Positions 25,250 to 35,583 of a stretch of DNA of 64,000 nt are shown here, in pieces. Made by a program: the position numbers and the translations under genes. Source of the stretch: Cunninghamella blakesleeana (taxonomy: Eukaryota > Mucoromycota > Mucoromycetes > Mucorales > Cunninghamellaceae). Position 1 is the stretch's first letter. Every line of letters begins with the position of its first letter. Location: contig JAFCIZ010000001.1 in assembly GCA_017871115.1 (NCBI GenBank), forward strand, positions 2,337,501-2,401,500, given 5' to 3'. The notes under the pieces are model-generated. The model ran no database searches, was not told the origin of the DNA, and was given only the letters and a program-made list of their open reading frames with translations.

Positions 25250-25957
25250 TATTATTATTTTTTTTCAAAAAAAAAAAAAAAAAGGATTGTTTATATGAAA
25301 AAGGATAAATAAATGAAAAAGAGTGAATTATATAATAAGGATTTATGAATAAGAATAAATATATATATAAATATAAATATCTTTATATTATATTTATATT
25401 TATATATATATATATATATATTTATTTATTTATTTTAATAAATAGGATATATAAATATATATATATATAACTAAAGCCGTTAAAAATAAAAAAGAAAAGA
25501 AAAGAAAGAGAAAGAAGGAAAAAAGAAAAAAAATTTTGAAAAAAATAAAAATATCACAAGAAAAATTTTACCGCAGTCCGTGAGGGCCGTTTGTTGTGCC
25601 TGAGTTTCAAATTAAAAAGAAACAATACTTTCTTCTGCTCCAGCCATAATAAAAATAATTCGGCCGGGTTTTTAAAAAAAGAAAAAAAAAAACTAATCTT
25701 GGCAAGTTCCATTTTTTATTGTACAACATGTCAAAAATATACATAATAAATATATTAACAAGACTATCGTTTATTATGTAAAAAATAAAAAAATAAAGAT
25801 ATGTATATATATATCGAGAATTATATTAAGGAGAATAAGAGGGTATAAAAATAAAAAACAGTATAGTATAAATAATAATTTTATAAGAAAAAAAAAAAAA
25901 GTATTAAGGGGAAGGGGAGGGTTAGATTTTATAGGGGAATCGGTTTTTTTTTTTTTC
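25250..25957. promoter_or_regulatory. Upstream region of the 222-residue orphan gene
   Basis: AT-rich spacer with (AT)n and (TATAA)n near 25360-25470, a purine-rich tract at 25492-25560, and an unusually GC-rich patch for this window at 25570-25600 (ACCGCAGTCCGTGAGGGCC). A second patch, CGGCCGGG, lies at about 25661-25668. The right part (25680-25957) is the 3' flank of the next minus-strand gene. No gene is seen. Confidence 0.5.
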
Positions 25958-26865
25958 TTAGTCATATAAAACATCTTCCATAATAATTTGAATAAGATCC
26001 TCTAATCTATTATTAAATTCGTTTAAAACGGTGGATTCAATATTAAATAACCAATGACTTAACCAACCAACTAATTGCTCATGGGGAATAGAACCTTTTT
26101 CTTGCTCCATAATTGTAGTTGCCTTTTTCTTGAAAATAAATTGATGACTATTCAATTCATTGGCTAAAATCAAATCTTCTTCATTTTGATCCATCCAGTC
26201 TATATCTTCCATTATATCTTTTAATTCATTATATGATTTCATTGCTTGCTGTTGCTGTTTAGTTGGTAAAGATTGGTAGATCATCATAAAAGAGGTTTCA
26301 TCCACATTTATAATCATTGCCAGTTGCTGACTGATGCGCTGATTTAATAAAAGTATTTTTTTGGTCATGGACTGTGTCCAACTATATTCGTTAGTATTAT
26401 TTACATCTTCTTCTTTTTCTTCCTGTATAAAGATCCATGGCATATTAGAATCAATTAATGGTCGTATTGAAGCAAGTAAATGGTATCGCATTAAATTAAG
26501 ATGATGGTGTAATGAGCGACTAAACGAATTAGATTCTTTATATATAATTCATAGAAAAAATCATAGGTATCACATTAGATAAATGGGCCATTTTTTTTTT
26601 TTTTTGATCGTCCATCTTTTTGTAGTTTAGTTTATGAATATGTGGTATATTTACCTTGACCATAATTGGCCAAATAAAAAGAACTTGCAGAAGACATGAT
26701 ATCTTTATTTAAAGATATTACTACTTGATCCGTGATACTTTCATAATAATCCTCTAAATTATTACTGAGTGTTATAATAAATGGATTCGGTTCATCATTT
26801 AATAAAATAGGAATACAATAGACAGAATAAAAAGACAATAGAAAGAAATAAATTATTTTAATCAT
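25958..26865 (-). CDS. Small secreted orphan protein
   Basis: Two exons, 26655-26865 and 25958-26535, give about 262 residues. A signal peptide is clear (MIKIIYFFLLSFYSVYC, then IPILLNDEPN). The mature part is helical, acidic and Cys-poor, with segments such as LMRYHLLASIRPLIDSNMPW and LVGWLSHWLFNIESTVLNEF, ending FNNRLEDLIQIIMEDVLYD. The splice joins NYGQ to ESNSFSRSLHHHL in frame. I do not recognise a family and see no transmembrane segment after the signal, so it is probably secreted or lumenal. A purine-rich stretch (about 26909-26955) just upstream fits the promoter style of the other genes here. It lies tail-to-head with the Smr-domain gene (183-base gap). Confidence 0.72.
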
Positions 26866-27047
26866 GATTTTTAAATAAATAATAATATAGTATTATAAAA
26901 AGTAGGTTAAAAGAGAAAGAAGTAAAAAAGAAAAAGAAAAAAGGGAGATGAAAGAAACGAAAACAAAATAAATGCAAAATAGAATATAAATAGTAAATAT
27001 TAAAAAAAAAAGGATATGCATTTATAACTCCGAGGCTGTTCCTTTGT

Positions 27048-27240
27048 TTACATAATAGTACAAGTATTTTGTTGTTGAATTTTATCAGTAATCCTATCCA
27101 ACCAAGAAAGATCTCCAGTACCTTGTCCAAAAGTAATATATAAGCATCCAGGATTAGGTCGATTAGGTTCACATAATACTTCGTATCGTTGTACCATTTC
27201 CGTGATAGCTGGTTTTAATTTAGCAATTTGACCTACAAGC

Positions 27241-27278
<38 letters not shown>

Positions 27279-28096
27279 ATCCACTTGTTCTATTTCACTT
27301 TATTTTATTCCTTAAATTTCCTTTTTTTATTATTATTATATATATATATTCTATTTTTACCTGGAGAATGTAATCCTTTGCCTACAATAATTGTTAAATT
27401 TTCATAATGTTCTCTTTTACAAAACTTAATAGCTTCATCCACGCGATCTGTTGCTTCTTGTACAAATAAACCATGTAAATCAATTTCATTAGGTGGTCGA
27501 TGTTGATTTTTTTCTAATAAAAATAAAGATAACAATTAAAAGCTATTCTTACTGCAATGTTATTATATTTAAAATTAATTTAATTTATTTCTTACCCCGA
27601 TAGATCAAATCTGCAGCTTGTTGGTTATATTGTTTCATTTTATTATCATGACTATGTCCTTTATTTGATAATTCTTTAGCTATTTTTTTTTTAAAAAAAA
27701 AATATATATATAGACATGATATTAAAAAACATATTATATATAGATATATATATATATATATACATATATATATACATATACATTGTTTTTACCTAAAGCA
27801 CCGTCACCATTTCGATAAGCTTCTTGACTTTGCTCATAACATTCATTCCGTTTTTCCGCTTCTTCATGAGCTAAACTTCTTAAACGTGAATATTCAGGAT
27901 TATCATTTGTGTCATGAGATGGTGTATAGTGGTGTTGATTACTATTACTATGAGAAGGTGAATGATGTTGATTATTATTATTATTATGATCTTGTTGCTG
28001 TTGTTGCTGTTGTTGTTCGTCAGCTATTTTTTTCACTTTTTTATAAAAGGCAATCCCTTTATCTATTTTTTTACCAAGCGATTGAGTATTACCCAT
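27048..28096 (-). CDS. DUF1771 + Smr domain protein
   Basis: Four exons (27793-28096, 27596-27679, 27361-27513, 27048-27232) encode about 241 residues. After a basic start and a Gln/Asn/His-rich linker (residues 28-55), a DUF1771 helix pair runs from EYSRLRSLAHEEAEKRNECY to NQQAADLIY. A C-terminal Smr domain follows, with the D-L-H-G motif IDLHGLFVQEATDRVDEAI and the VGKGLHSPG loop before a final PNPGCLYITFG strand. DUF1771-Smr proteins such as yeast YPL199C and the C-terminus of animal N4BP2 carry nuclease-type Smr folds linked to RNA or ribosome quality control. The Gly-x-Gly-x-H loop reads G-K-G-L-H-S. Intron 3 holds a TA run (27242-27276) and intron 1 a T-run/A-run junction (27681-27702). 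Confidence 0.88.
27242..27276. repeat. (TA)n microsatellite in Smr gene intron
   Basis: About 35 bases of uninterrupted TA, just inside the acceptor of the last intron. It could vary in length between strains. Confidence 0.9.
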
Positions 28097-28577
28097 TATG
28101 ATAAGAAACTCTTGACAATAAAAAAAAAAAAAAGGAGTTTAAGATATTAAAGGAAAAAGGGAAAGAAAGTAAAAGAGGAGAAAAAAAGAAAGAAAGGGGA
28201 AAAAGTGGAAAAAATAAAATGGTTAAGGCCAAGGTTTTTTTTTTAAATGGCCGCTCTTTTTTTATTTTTATTTTTTTATTTTTGACATATTAAAAAAAAA
28301 ATAGTTTATTTTATATATAGAATCAAAATGTATTATATAATAATAATATAATATATAAGTATGATATAATAAAATATGTTAATAAAAAAGGAAAAAAAAC
28401 TCGTACAATAAAAATCGTTTTATGTTCCTTTTTTGGATAATAGTCAATGACCAAAACTTCCGGACTCGAAATTTTTAATTTTTTTTATAAAATCCTTTTT
28501 TTTCACACCTTTTTTTTCTCTTTTTTTTTTTTTTTTTTCTCTTCTCCACATTATTTTTTATACCTATTATATTTATC
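28097..28577. promoter_or_regulatory. Bidirectional promoter Smr gene / Mpo1-like gene
   Basis: A divergent 481-base spacer with mirror-image composition. A/G-rich DNA (28125-28200) lies on the Smr side and T/C-rich DNA (28499-28555) on the Mpo1 side, so both genes see a pyrimidine tract on their own coding strand. GC-containing patches GGTTAAGGCCAAGG (about 28221-28234) and GGCCGC (about 28249-28254) lie between. Confidence 0.55.
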
Positions 28578-29424
28578 ATGGCCAAATCAGATATATTTGA
28601 TTTAAAAAAACAACTTGTTCAATACGGATCTCATCATAATAATAAAACCAATGTCATTATACATATGATATTTGTACCAACAATATTTTGGACTGGTAAA
28701 AACATGATAAATAAATAAATATATTATATATGGGAAATAAATGAATATATAGGATGACTAAAAGAAATAATATATACTGTAACATATATTGTAATATATA
28801 TTGTAAAATATATATATATATATATAGCTTTAGTTTTAGGTGCTAAAACAGGCGCTCTAATCAATATAAACAACTTGCCAACTTCTTTAAAATGGTTAAA
28901 AACTATGGGTCCAAATCTTGGTTTCTTTACTGTTACATTTTATACCATGTATTATGCTATATTAGATCCTGTTGCTTCTGTAAGTAAAAACTTATTATTT
29001 ATCATTAATATAATAATTACTATTATTAAGAGTGAGAGAAAGGGTCTGTGTGAATAGTATATATAAAAAGAAAGAATAGGAGCTTTTTTTATATATATTA
29101 TAATTTTTTAATATTATGCATGAAAATATTTATCAGATTCTTTCTTTTTTTAAAAAAAAATTGATTAAAAAAATCAATTATTTTTATTATTATTATTAGA
29201 CACTTTATGCACCATTTCTTTATTTAATGTGCTATACAGCTACCCAATTCCAACGTACTAATCCTAATTCTACAAAATTGGCTATTGGTTTACATATTAC
29301 TTCATGGATCTTTCAATTCATTGGTCATGGTGCTGCCGAAAAACGTAGCCCAAAATTAGTAGATAATCTCATCCAAGGTAATATATAGTTATAAAAGAAT
29401 GATATGAAACAATTGAATATTTAT

Positions 29425-29456
<32 letters not shown>

Positions 29457-29650
29457 CTCATTCCCCGGAACAAATCTTTTATATTTTTAAAATAATAATA
29501 ATAGCACTTGTATCAGCACCTTATTTTGTCTTTTTCGAAATTTTATTTGCTGTTGGTTATCGCCCTAATTTAAGAAAACAAGTGATGGAAGAAGTTCATA
29601 AAGATATTGCTGCCTTCCGTGCTAAAAAGGAAGGTAAAAAGGCTATTTAA
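28578..29650 (+). CDS. MPO1: Mpo1-like (DUF962) ER membrane dioxygenase
   Basis: Four exons (28578-28695, 28828-28979, 29200-29377, 29505-29650) encode about 197 residues, the normal size of the yeast Mpo1/YGL010W family. Mpo1 is an ER Fe2+-dependent dioxygenase that shortens 2-hydroxy fatty acids from phytosphingosine breakdown (alpha-oxidation). The family landmarks are here: the N-terminal FDLKKQLVQYGSHHNNKTNV with paired His, then IIHMIFVPTIFWT. In the C-terminal half come HITSWIFQFIGHGAAEKRSP with the conserved H-x-x and G-H-G, and SAPYFVFFEILFAVGYRP. About four hydrophobic segments match a polytopic ER protein. It shares a divergent promoter with the Smr-domain gene. Confidence 0.92.
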
Positions 29651-29764
29651 CTCAATCCACACATGATGATGTTGGTGACTTTACATTATATCTATAGCTA
29701 TTTTATTACTATTATTTTACAATTTTATTATTATTATTATTTTTTATTACCCCTTTTACATTCT

Positions 29765-29802
<38 letters not shown>

Positions 29803-30137
29803 AGCGTGTGTGTGTGTTTATAAATATATCTCTCTTTTCTATTTGTAAGTGATAATAATTATCATTCTTTAGTTTATATATCTATTTATCTATCCCCTTA
29901 ACCCTCCCTTTTTTTTGATATAAAAATAAAAAATCACCTTATTAGTTATGTATTTAAAAAAAAAAAAAAAAAAAATAGCAATGATCATATCATTTTTATG
30001 ACAACAGTTTCTAAAGAGAGAAAAAAGAAAAGTAAGAAGAAAAAAGAGAATGGTGTGAAAAATGATATCATCATATGATTTAAATAGAAAGAAATGAATG
30101 TGATACTATTTTAATAAAATAATAAAATAAAATAAAA

Positions 30138-30176
<39 letters not shown>

Positions 30177-30463
30177 CTAATACTAATTAAAAAAATAATA
30201 AAATAATAAAATGGTAAATAATAATAATAAAAATAATAATAATAATAATTATAATAATAATGATAATAATAATAATAATAAAGAATAACAATAAATATGT
30301 CATCTACTATAATAAAATATGTATAGAATCAAAAAAAAAAAAAAAATGCTTTTTCTACTGTACGGTATTCATTTTTTTTTTATTATATATATATATATAT
30401 ATATATTTATTTATTCATTTATTTTTCTTGATTTTTTTTAATAATAAATAAATATATGTATCA
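29651..30463. other. Convergent 3' region, Mpo1-like and surface protein genes
   Basis: Simple-sequence DNA: (TA)n at about 29768-29799 followed by a short GTGT run, poly-A near 29955-29973, (AT)n near 30140-30170, TAA/AAT runs at 30215-30283, and (AT)n near 30385-30405. AATAAA-type signals occur on both strands. No gene is seen. Confidence 0.6.
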
Positions 30464-31570
30464 TTAAAATTGTCTAGGAGGTTGCTTATGATCTTGTTCA
30501 TCATAAGCATTTGGAGGAGAATAAACCGTAGAACTAGTAGTTGTTACTACAGAATTAGGTTGAGCACCTAATACTGATCCATTATTACTATTATTGTTAT
30601 TATTATTATATGCAGTAGCAGGTTGTTGTTGGGTCATGTAATTAGGATCATTATAATATTGTTGTTGAGGTTGTTGGTACATATAATTAGGATCATAGTT
30701 AGGATCGTAATAAGGAGCCGATGTAGCAGTATTATAATAACCAACCCCACCAGTCATAGCTGTATCAGGATAGGTAGTATGGGTCATTTGTGGTGAAGCA
30801 TAATAATCTTGATGTTGTTGATATGGTGAAGTCATTGTTGCAGCAGCTCCTGCGGTAGTAGCAGCAGCAGCAGTTGAATAACCATAATTGTTGTATTGTT
30901 GTTGTTGTAATTGAGGTGAAGGTATCGTGTTATTATTATTATTATATACATCTTGATAAGCCATAGCAGGTGAAGGTTTTGAATCGTTATAATTATTAGT
31001 ATTAAATTCATCATGGAATCCAGCTGTCTTTTTGCGATTTTGTCTTCTTGCTTTAGAGAAAAAGGCATAACCAAAGCCAAGGCCTAAAACGGCTAAAAAT
31101 CCACAAACAGAACCAATAATCACACCGACGTTATTACTACTACCACCGCCTTGGTCCTTGCTTTGCTCACCATCTTTTGGCGAATTAGATGCGGATGGAT
31201 CTGTAGTAGAATTATTATTATCATCTGAAGGAGAAGGTGTTTTATTATTATTATCGTTTGAGGTAGGAGTAGGCTTAGGATTATTAGTATTTGATGGTTG
31301 GGTTGGGTTATTTGATGATGGAGGAGGTTTGGCAGGAGTAGTGGTTGGTTGTGGTGTTGTAGGGTTGCTTGAAGGATTAGGTGTAGGTTTAGGATCTGCG
31401 GTAGTTGCAGGAGGTGGTGATGGATTACCTGAAGTGGGTCCTGGTGTAGGTGCAGGTGTTGTTGTTTTATCACAATCACTTCCCATTCCCAAAAAACATG
31501 CTTCTACTTGAGTAGTTGAATAAGTAAGACTTAATAATAAATAAAGGGTGGCTAACGTTTGTATTTTCAT
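30464..31570 (-). CDS. Single-pass Ser/Thr/Pro-rich surface protein (cell-wall sensor-like)
   Basis: A single exon encodes 368 residues. A signal peptide (1-25, ending VEA) is followed by CFLGMGSDC, a Thr/Pro/Ser-rich stalk (about 36-140) that should be heavily O-glycosylated, and one membrane helix at about 149-171 (GVIIGSVCGFLAVLGLGFGY) with a basic stop-transfer ARRQNRKK. The cytosolic tail (180-368) is rich in Tyr, Asn, Gln and Pro, with DYYASP/DPNY-like repeats. This resembles fungal Mid2/Wsc-type wall sensors and similar plasma-membrane glycoproteins in layout. I see no WSC domain or eight-Cys module, so the family assignment is by architecture only. Gln and Asn codon repeats make the tail prone to length change. 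Confidence 0.75.
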   Translation of the reverse strand: MKIQTLATLYLLLSLTYSTTQVEACFLGMGSDCDKTTTPAPTPGPTSGNPSPPPATTADPKPTPNPSSNPTTPQPTTTPAKPPPSSNNPTQPSNTNNPKPTPTSNDNNNKTPSPSDDNNNSTTDPSASNSPKDGEQSKDQGGGSSNNVGVIIGSVCGFLAVLGLGFGYAFFSKARRQNRKKTAGFHDEFNTNNYNDSKPSPAMAYQDVYNNNNNTIPSPQLQQQQYNNYGYSTAAAATTAGAAATMTSPYQQHQDYYASPQMTHTTYPDTAMTGGVGYYNTATSAPYYDPNYDPNYMYQQPQQQYYNDPNYMTQQQPATAYNNNNNNSNNGSVLGAQPNSVVTTTSSTVYSPPNAYDEQDHKQPPRQF

Positions 31571-32452
31571 ATTTAAATAATGATAAAATAAAATAAAAAA
31601 GAATAATAAAATATATGGAGCTGTATTGGGGTTTTCTTTGTTATGAGTTGATTTATTTATTTTTGTTCCCTTTCTTTCTTTTTTATATATATTAAATATT
31701 AGTTATTAAATATGTGTTTTAGTAATATTAATAATAGATCGTTATGGCTGAAAGGTGGTGGTGAACTTGATATGCAAAAATAAAGAGTTTGGAATTGCCT
31801 TCAAAATTAAAGTATAATAAAATAACAAATCTATAAATTTATAATATAATTATATGAATATAAATATATGGATGTATATATATATAATTATATATAATTA
31901 TATATAAAGATGAACAAAAGAGTTTTATATAAATGAAAGAAAAGGGTTAAAAATAATGAAAGGAATGGGTGTAGAAAAAAATACAATAAAAAATATAAAA
32001 TAAGAAAAGAAAAAGAAAAGGAGAATGAATGAGAAAAGGAGAGAGAGAGAAAGAATAAAAAAAAAAAATACTTCATTTTAAATGATTTATTTTATTGGTT
32101 GATCTTATAAAATTTGTGTAACAACAAATTTGCACTAAATTTTTATTATTATTATTATAATAAAACTCTATATATTCTTTTTTTCTGTTTTATTATTTTG
32201 TATTTCATATTTCATTGGCATGTTTTCACTTTTGTATAGCATTTTATACTTTTATTGGTGGAATAATATATTTTATTAATTTCTTATCATTAGTTTGATA
32301 TTATATATATATTAAAGTTCTATGATATTGCATTTCATAATCTTTTTTTTTTCTCTTTCGAAAAAATTGGATCTTCGATACATAAGAGCGGACTTGAATT
32401 TAAAAAAATTAAAATAGTTTAAATTTTCACCTGAAAAATAAAATTATTTTAT
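31571..32452. promoter_or_regulatory. Upstream region of surface protein gene / 3' flank of Tag1-like gene
   Basis: AT-rich spacer between two minus-strand genes. The surface protein gene's upstream side shows (TA)n near 31860-31900 and a purine-rich stretch at about 31980-32060 on the plus strand. The right end is the 3' flank of the Tag1-like gene. The frame across 31888-32076 is a Phe/Ser/Leu low-complexity translation of the purine tract. No gene is seen. Confidence 0.5.
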
Positions 32453-34898
32453 TTAAAAAGATTTTTTAATTATAGCTGTAATATTATTTCGTTTATAATC
32501 AAGTCCGTCTAATAAAAAGTCATCGATTTTCACCGTCACTATACTATCAATAGCTACCTTGATTTTTCCACCTAAAGCTTTTGAAATGGGTTCCCAAGTA
32601 ATGATTTTATTTTTCAACATGACAGGTATACGAGGAGTTTCGATTGTAACTCCATTACATAGAGTAGAGCTATCCTTTCTTTTTCTAAATTGATCATCAT
32701 CATCATCGCCATTACATTCAATAGGTGGTAATTCAAGAGGTCCTTTCCATCCTTTTCCTCCATCTTTAAAGTTTGCATACATAGTCCCCAAGATGGAATC
32801 CATTTCATAAATAGCTGTTGCATTGATTTTTATAATACTCATATTAATAAATTCAAACGGATTTCTTAACCAAATAACTGCTGTGGAGGATAATAAATTC
32901 ATTTGAACATGTTGCAATAATGGAAGATCATCAAATATAGGTACTTGAATATTAAAATGGAGTTGATTTAATAATGGTGCCAAGTATTTAGATCTGGTTG
33001 CATTTTGCCCCGATATTTCTAATTTTATAGTATCACCTAAAAAAATTTAAATTAAATTTAAAAAAAAAACAATGAGCGATGTGTCATTTATTTATATACG
33101 TTTTTCTACTATATATATATATATATATTATTTATTTATTTTTATTGTAATTTATATTTTAACTTACCTGATATATAATCTCCAATAAACTCAAGAATAG
33201 TAGATGAACTGGTTATAGAAGAAGGAGAAAAGATATATCCGATACTATCAAAGTTGTTATTACTTTCACTTTTTAAATTCAAATTATCAATAGTAACGTT
33301 GCCAATCTTAACACCTTTGTACAACATGGAAAAAGTAATGTCACCAAGATTCATATCAATATTAGATGGATTGTTAAGAATGAACGTTGTTTTTACTTGT
33401 AAAGCATCTTGATACCCTTTTACAATATCCATAGATGTTACTTTTGGTGGAGGATATTTCATGCCTTGCATTCCTATAAATCCATATATAATCAGTAGGT
33501 TTTCACTTTATTTTTTTTTTTTTTATTTTCTTTTTCTTTTACCTTTTGTATTTAACTCCCCTTTGAAATCCAAATCACGTACATGCAATTTCCCAAAGTC
33601 ATTTTTAATAAAAGCATTTGCTTTTCCTTTAAAATAAAATGTACTTTCTTGGCCTTCAAATATTTTATCCAAAAATTTTTGGTATTCTTTTTCTTGACCA
33701 GGGATAACTTTAAAGGGTGCTTTTTTCACTATAGAGATGACTTTAAACATGCCAAGAGGGATAGTATCATCATTACCAGGTTGAATAGTAGTAGAAGGGC
33801 AAGGTTGACTAGGATGCAGTTGAGCAAAAGGACGTAAAGAGTCTTTATCCAAATAAAGATAAACATCGGGATCAATTTCTAAAACATCGAATGAGATTTG
33901 TTGCATTTCAGTAGGTAATTGTAAAAGGGAAATTGCTTCACCAGACACTAAAGGAGTTTGAGAAACCATAGAATAATCAATTTTAATATGTTCGAGCTTT
34001 AATGAGCGAATAATATCCGTTTGATTGGTACCAGGGAAAGGTAAAGTTAATGTAATAGAGGATAATGCCTTCTCTAACCAAGTAGTGGAGGATGTTGTTG
34101 TCATTGGTGGAAAGTATTGATTTAAGAATGATAGTAGGGTAGACATTGATTGATCAGGGCCAAATAAACTACCACGAACATGAACCATAGATGTGTTACC
34201 GTGTAAATAACGAGTTAAAAATGTTTCCATTAATCTTCTTTGTAGAGGATCTTGATCATTTAAGGTTAATGTTCGTCCCATCACTGAAAAATAATTCATT
34301 TTTTCACCAATTAATTGTGTATTTTTTGCCTGAACCACCGCTATCATGACATCTTGATCCATATTAATATTAGCTTCTTGTGGTTGATCATTAGGTAAAT
34401 AAATGCCAAAATTAACATCACCAATTGCCATACTTAATGTTTTGGATGGATTATAAACCCCTACCGTTCCTTGAAGCCCTATCCCTCCTACTGCATGCTT
34501 ACCAGTAAATTCAATATCTTTTAGCTCTGATTTTTTTAATCCGTCCATCCCTTAAAAAGTTAAAAATAAAAAATAAATAATAAAATAAAAGGATGATAAG
34601 CACATGACCCTTTTTTTTTTGATTTTTCATATCTTGTTTTCTCTTTATTTTTGTTTATTACCTTCAATTTCAATAATTTTATCAAGAGATAATTGTTGAT
34701 TAAAAGGTAACCATCCAACACCAATAGGTAAATCTCCCTTTACTTTCCAACCCACTACTTTAGACGATAATGCATCTTTGCAAAACTCAATTAAAGCATT
34801 TGTATCTTGTATCAAAAATTGTGTTATAAAATCAAATTCAGTTACATTGGAATCTTGAGATAGCGTTAAGGTTGGCAATTGAATAATCCCCATAGGTA

Positions 34899-34954
<56 letters not shown>

Positions 34955-35583
34955 AAAGGTTGATGATAGACTTGAAGCGAAGTGTTTAGTAAATTTATAT
35001 CACCAAATAAATAAGATATTTTATTAGTTAGACTATAAGCCTTATCTAATAATGTAATTGATCCAAGAACATGCATGGTGATAATATTACCACTACTATT
35101 ATTTGTTGTTATTGTGGATGGGTGCTGTTGTAACTGATCTGTTATATTTAATATGGATGCTTCTGTAAATGTTAACTGAAACCCATCTTCAAGTTGTTTT
35201 TGTGCAAACCCAGGTGCTATTAATAATATGGATAAGGAAGTGACGAAAGAAAACGTTAATATGATCATTAAGGCAACAAAGAGTTTAAAACGACATTGAT
35301 CAATTCTATTATTTTCTTCTTCTTGTTCTTCTGCTGTTACTGTTGTTGTTGGTGAAGATACTATGGATGCCATAGTTGAAGAGGTGGTTGGTAAATGGGA
35401 GTGTCTATTATTATTATTGACTCCTGATATACTTTGATAATGATTATCATTAATTCTTTTTGCAGGAAACTTGTCTTTTTGTTGAGTTGTACCACCTAAA
35501 GCGGTATTACTTTTCAATAATAAAGGCTGTCTTTCATTATTATTATAGTGTCCATCTTTTGAAGTTGATGATTCTCCTGACAT
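32453..35583 (-). CDS. Tag1-like single-pass vacuolar membrane protein (DUF3712)
   Basis: Four exons (34662-35583, 33543-34550, 33168-33473, 32453-33036) encode about 939 residues. A disordered N-terminus (1-98) with QPLLL, a possible vacuolar sorting signal, precedes one membrane helix at about 101-122. A long lumenal region follows with repeated LEA/DUF3712-like beta modules (GLQGTVGVYNPSKTLSMAIG; TTFILNNPSNIDMNLGDITF) and several N-x-S/T sites. Size and order match yeast Tag1 (YLR173W), a vacuolar membrane protein reported to help end autophagy during long starvation. That function is by family only. A serine run of about 20 interrupts the lumenal domain near residue 211. Confidence 0.82.
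34900..34954. repeat. In-frame (GAT/TCA)n repeat coding poly-Ser
   Basis: About 18 tandem GAT units on the plus strand, read as TCA (Ser) codons on the minus strand within the Tag1-like gene. Near-perfect codon uniformity implies recent repeat expansion rather than selection for serine as such. Confidence 0.9.

Noticed and set aside
31120..31511. Two frames rich in Leu/His/Gln or Gly/Val overlapping the surface-protein gene
   Set aside because: They are frame-shifted or antisense readings of the Thr/Pro/Asn repeat region of a supported gene.
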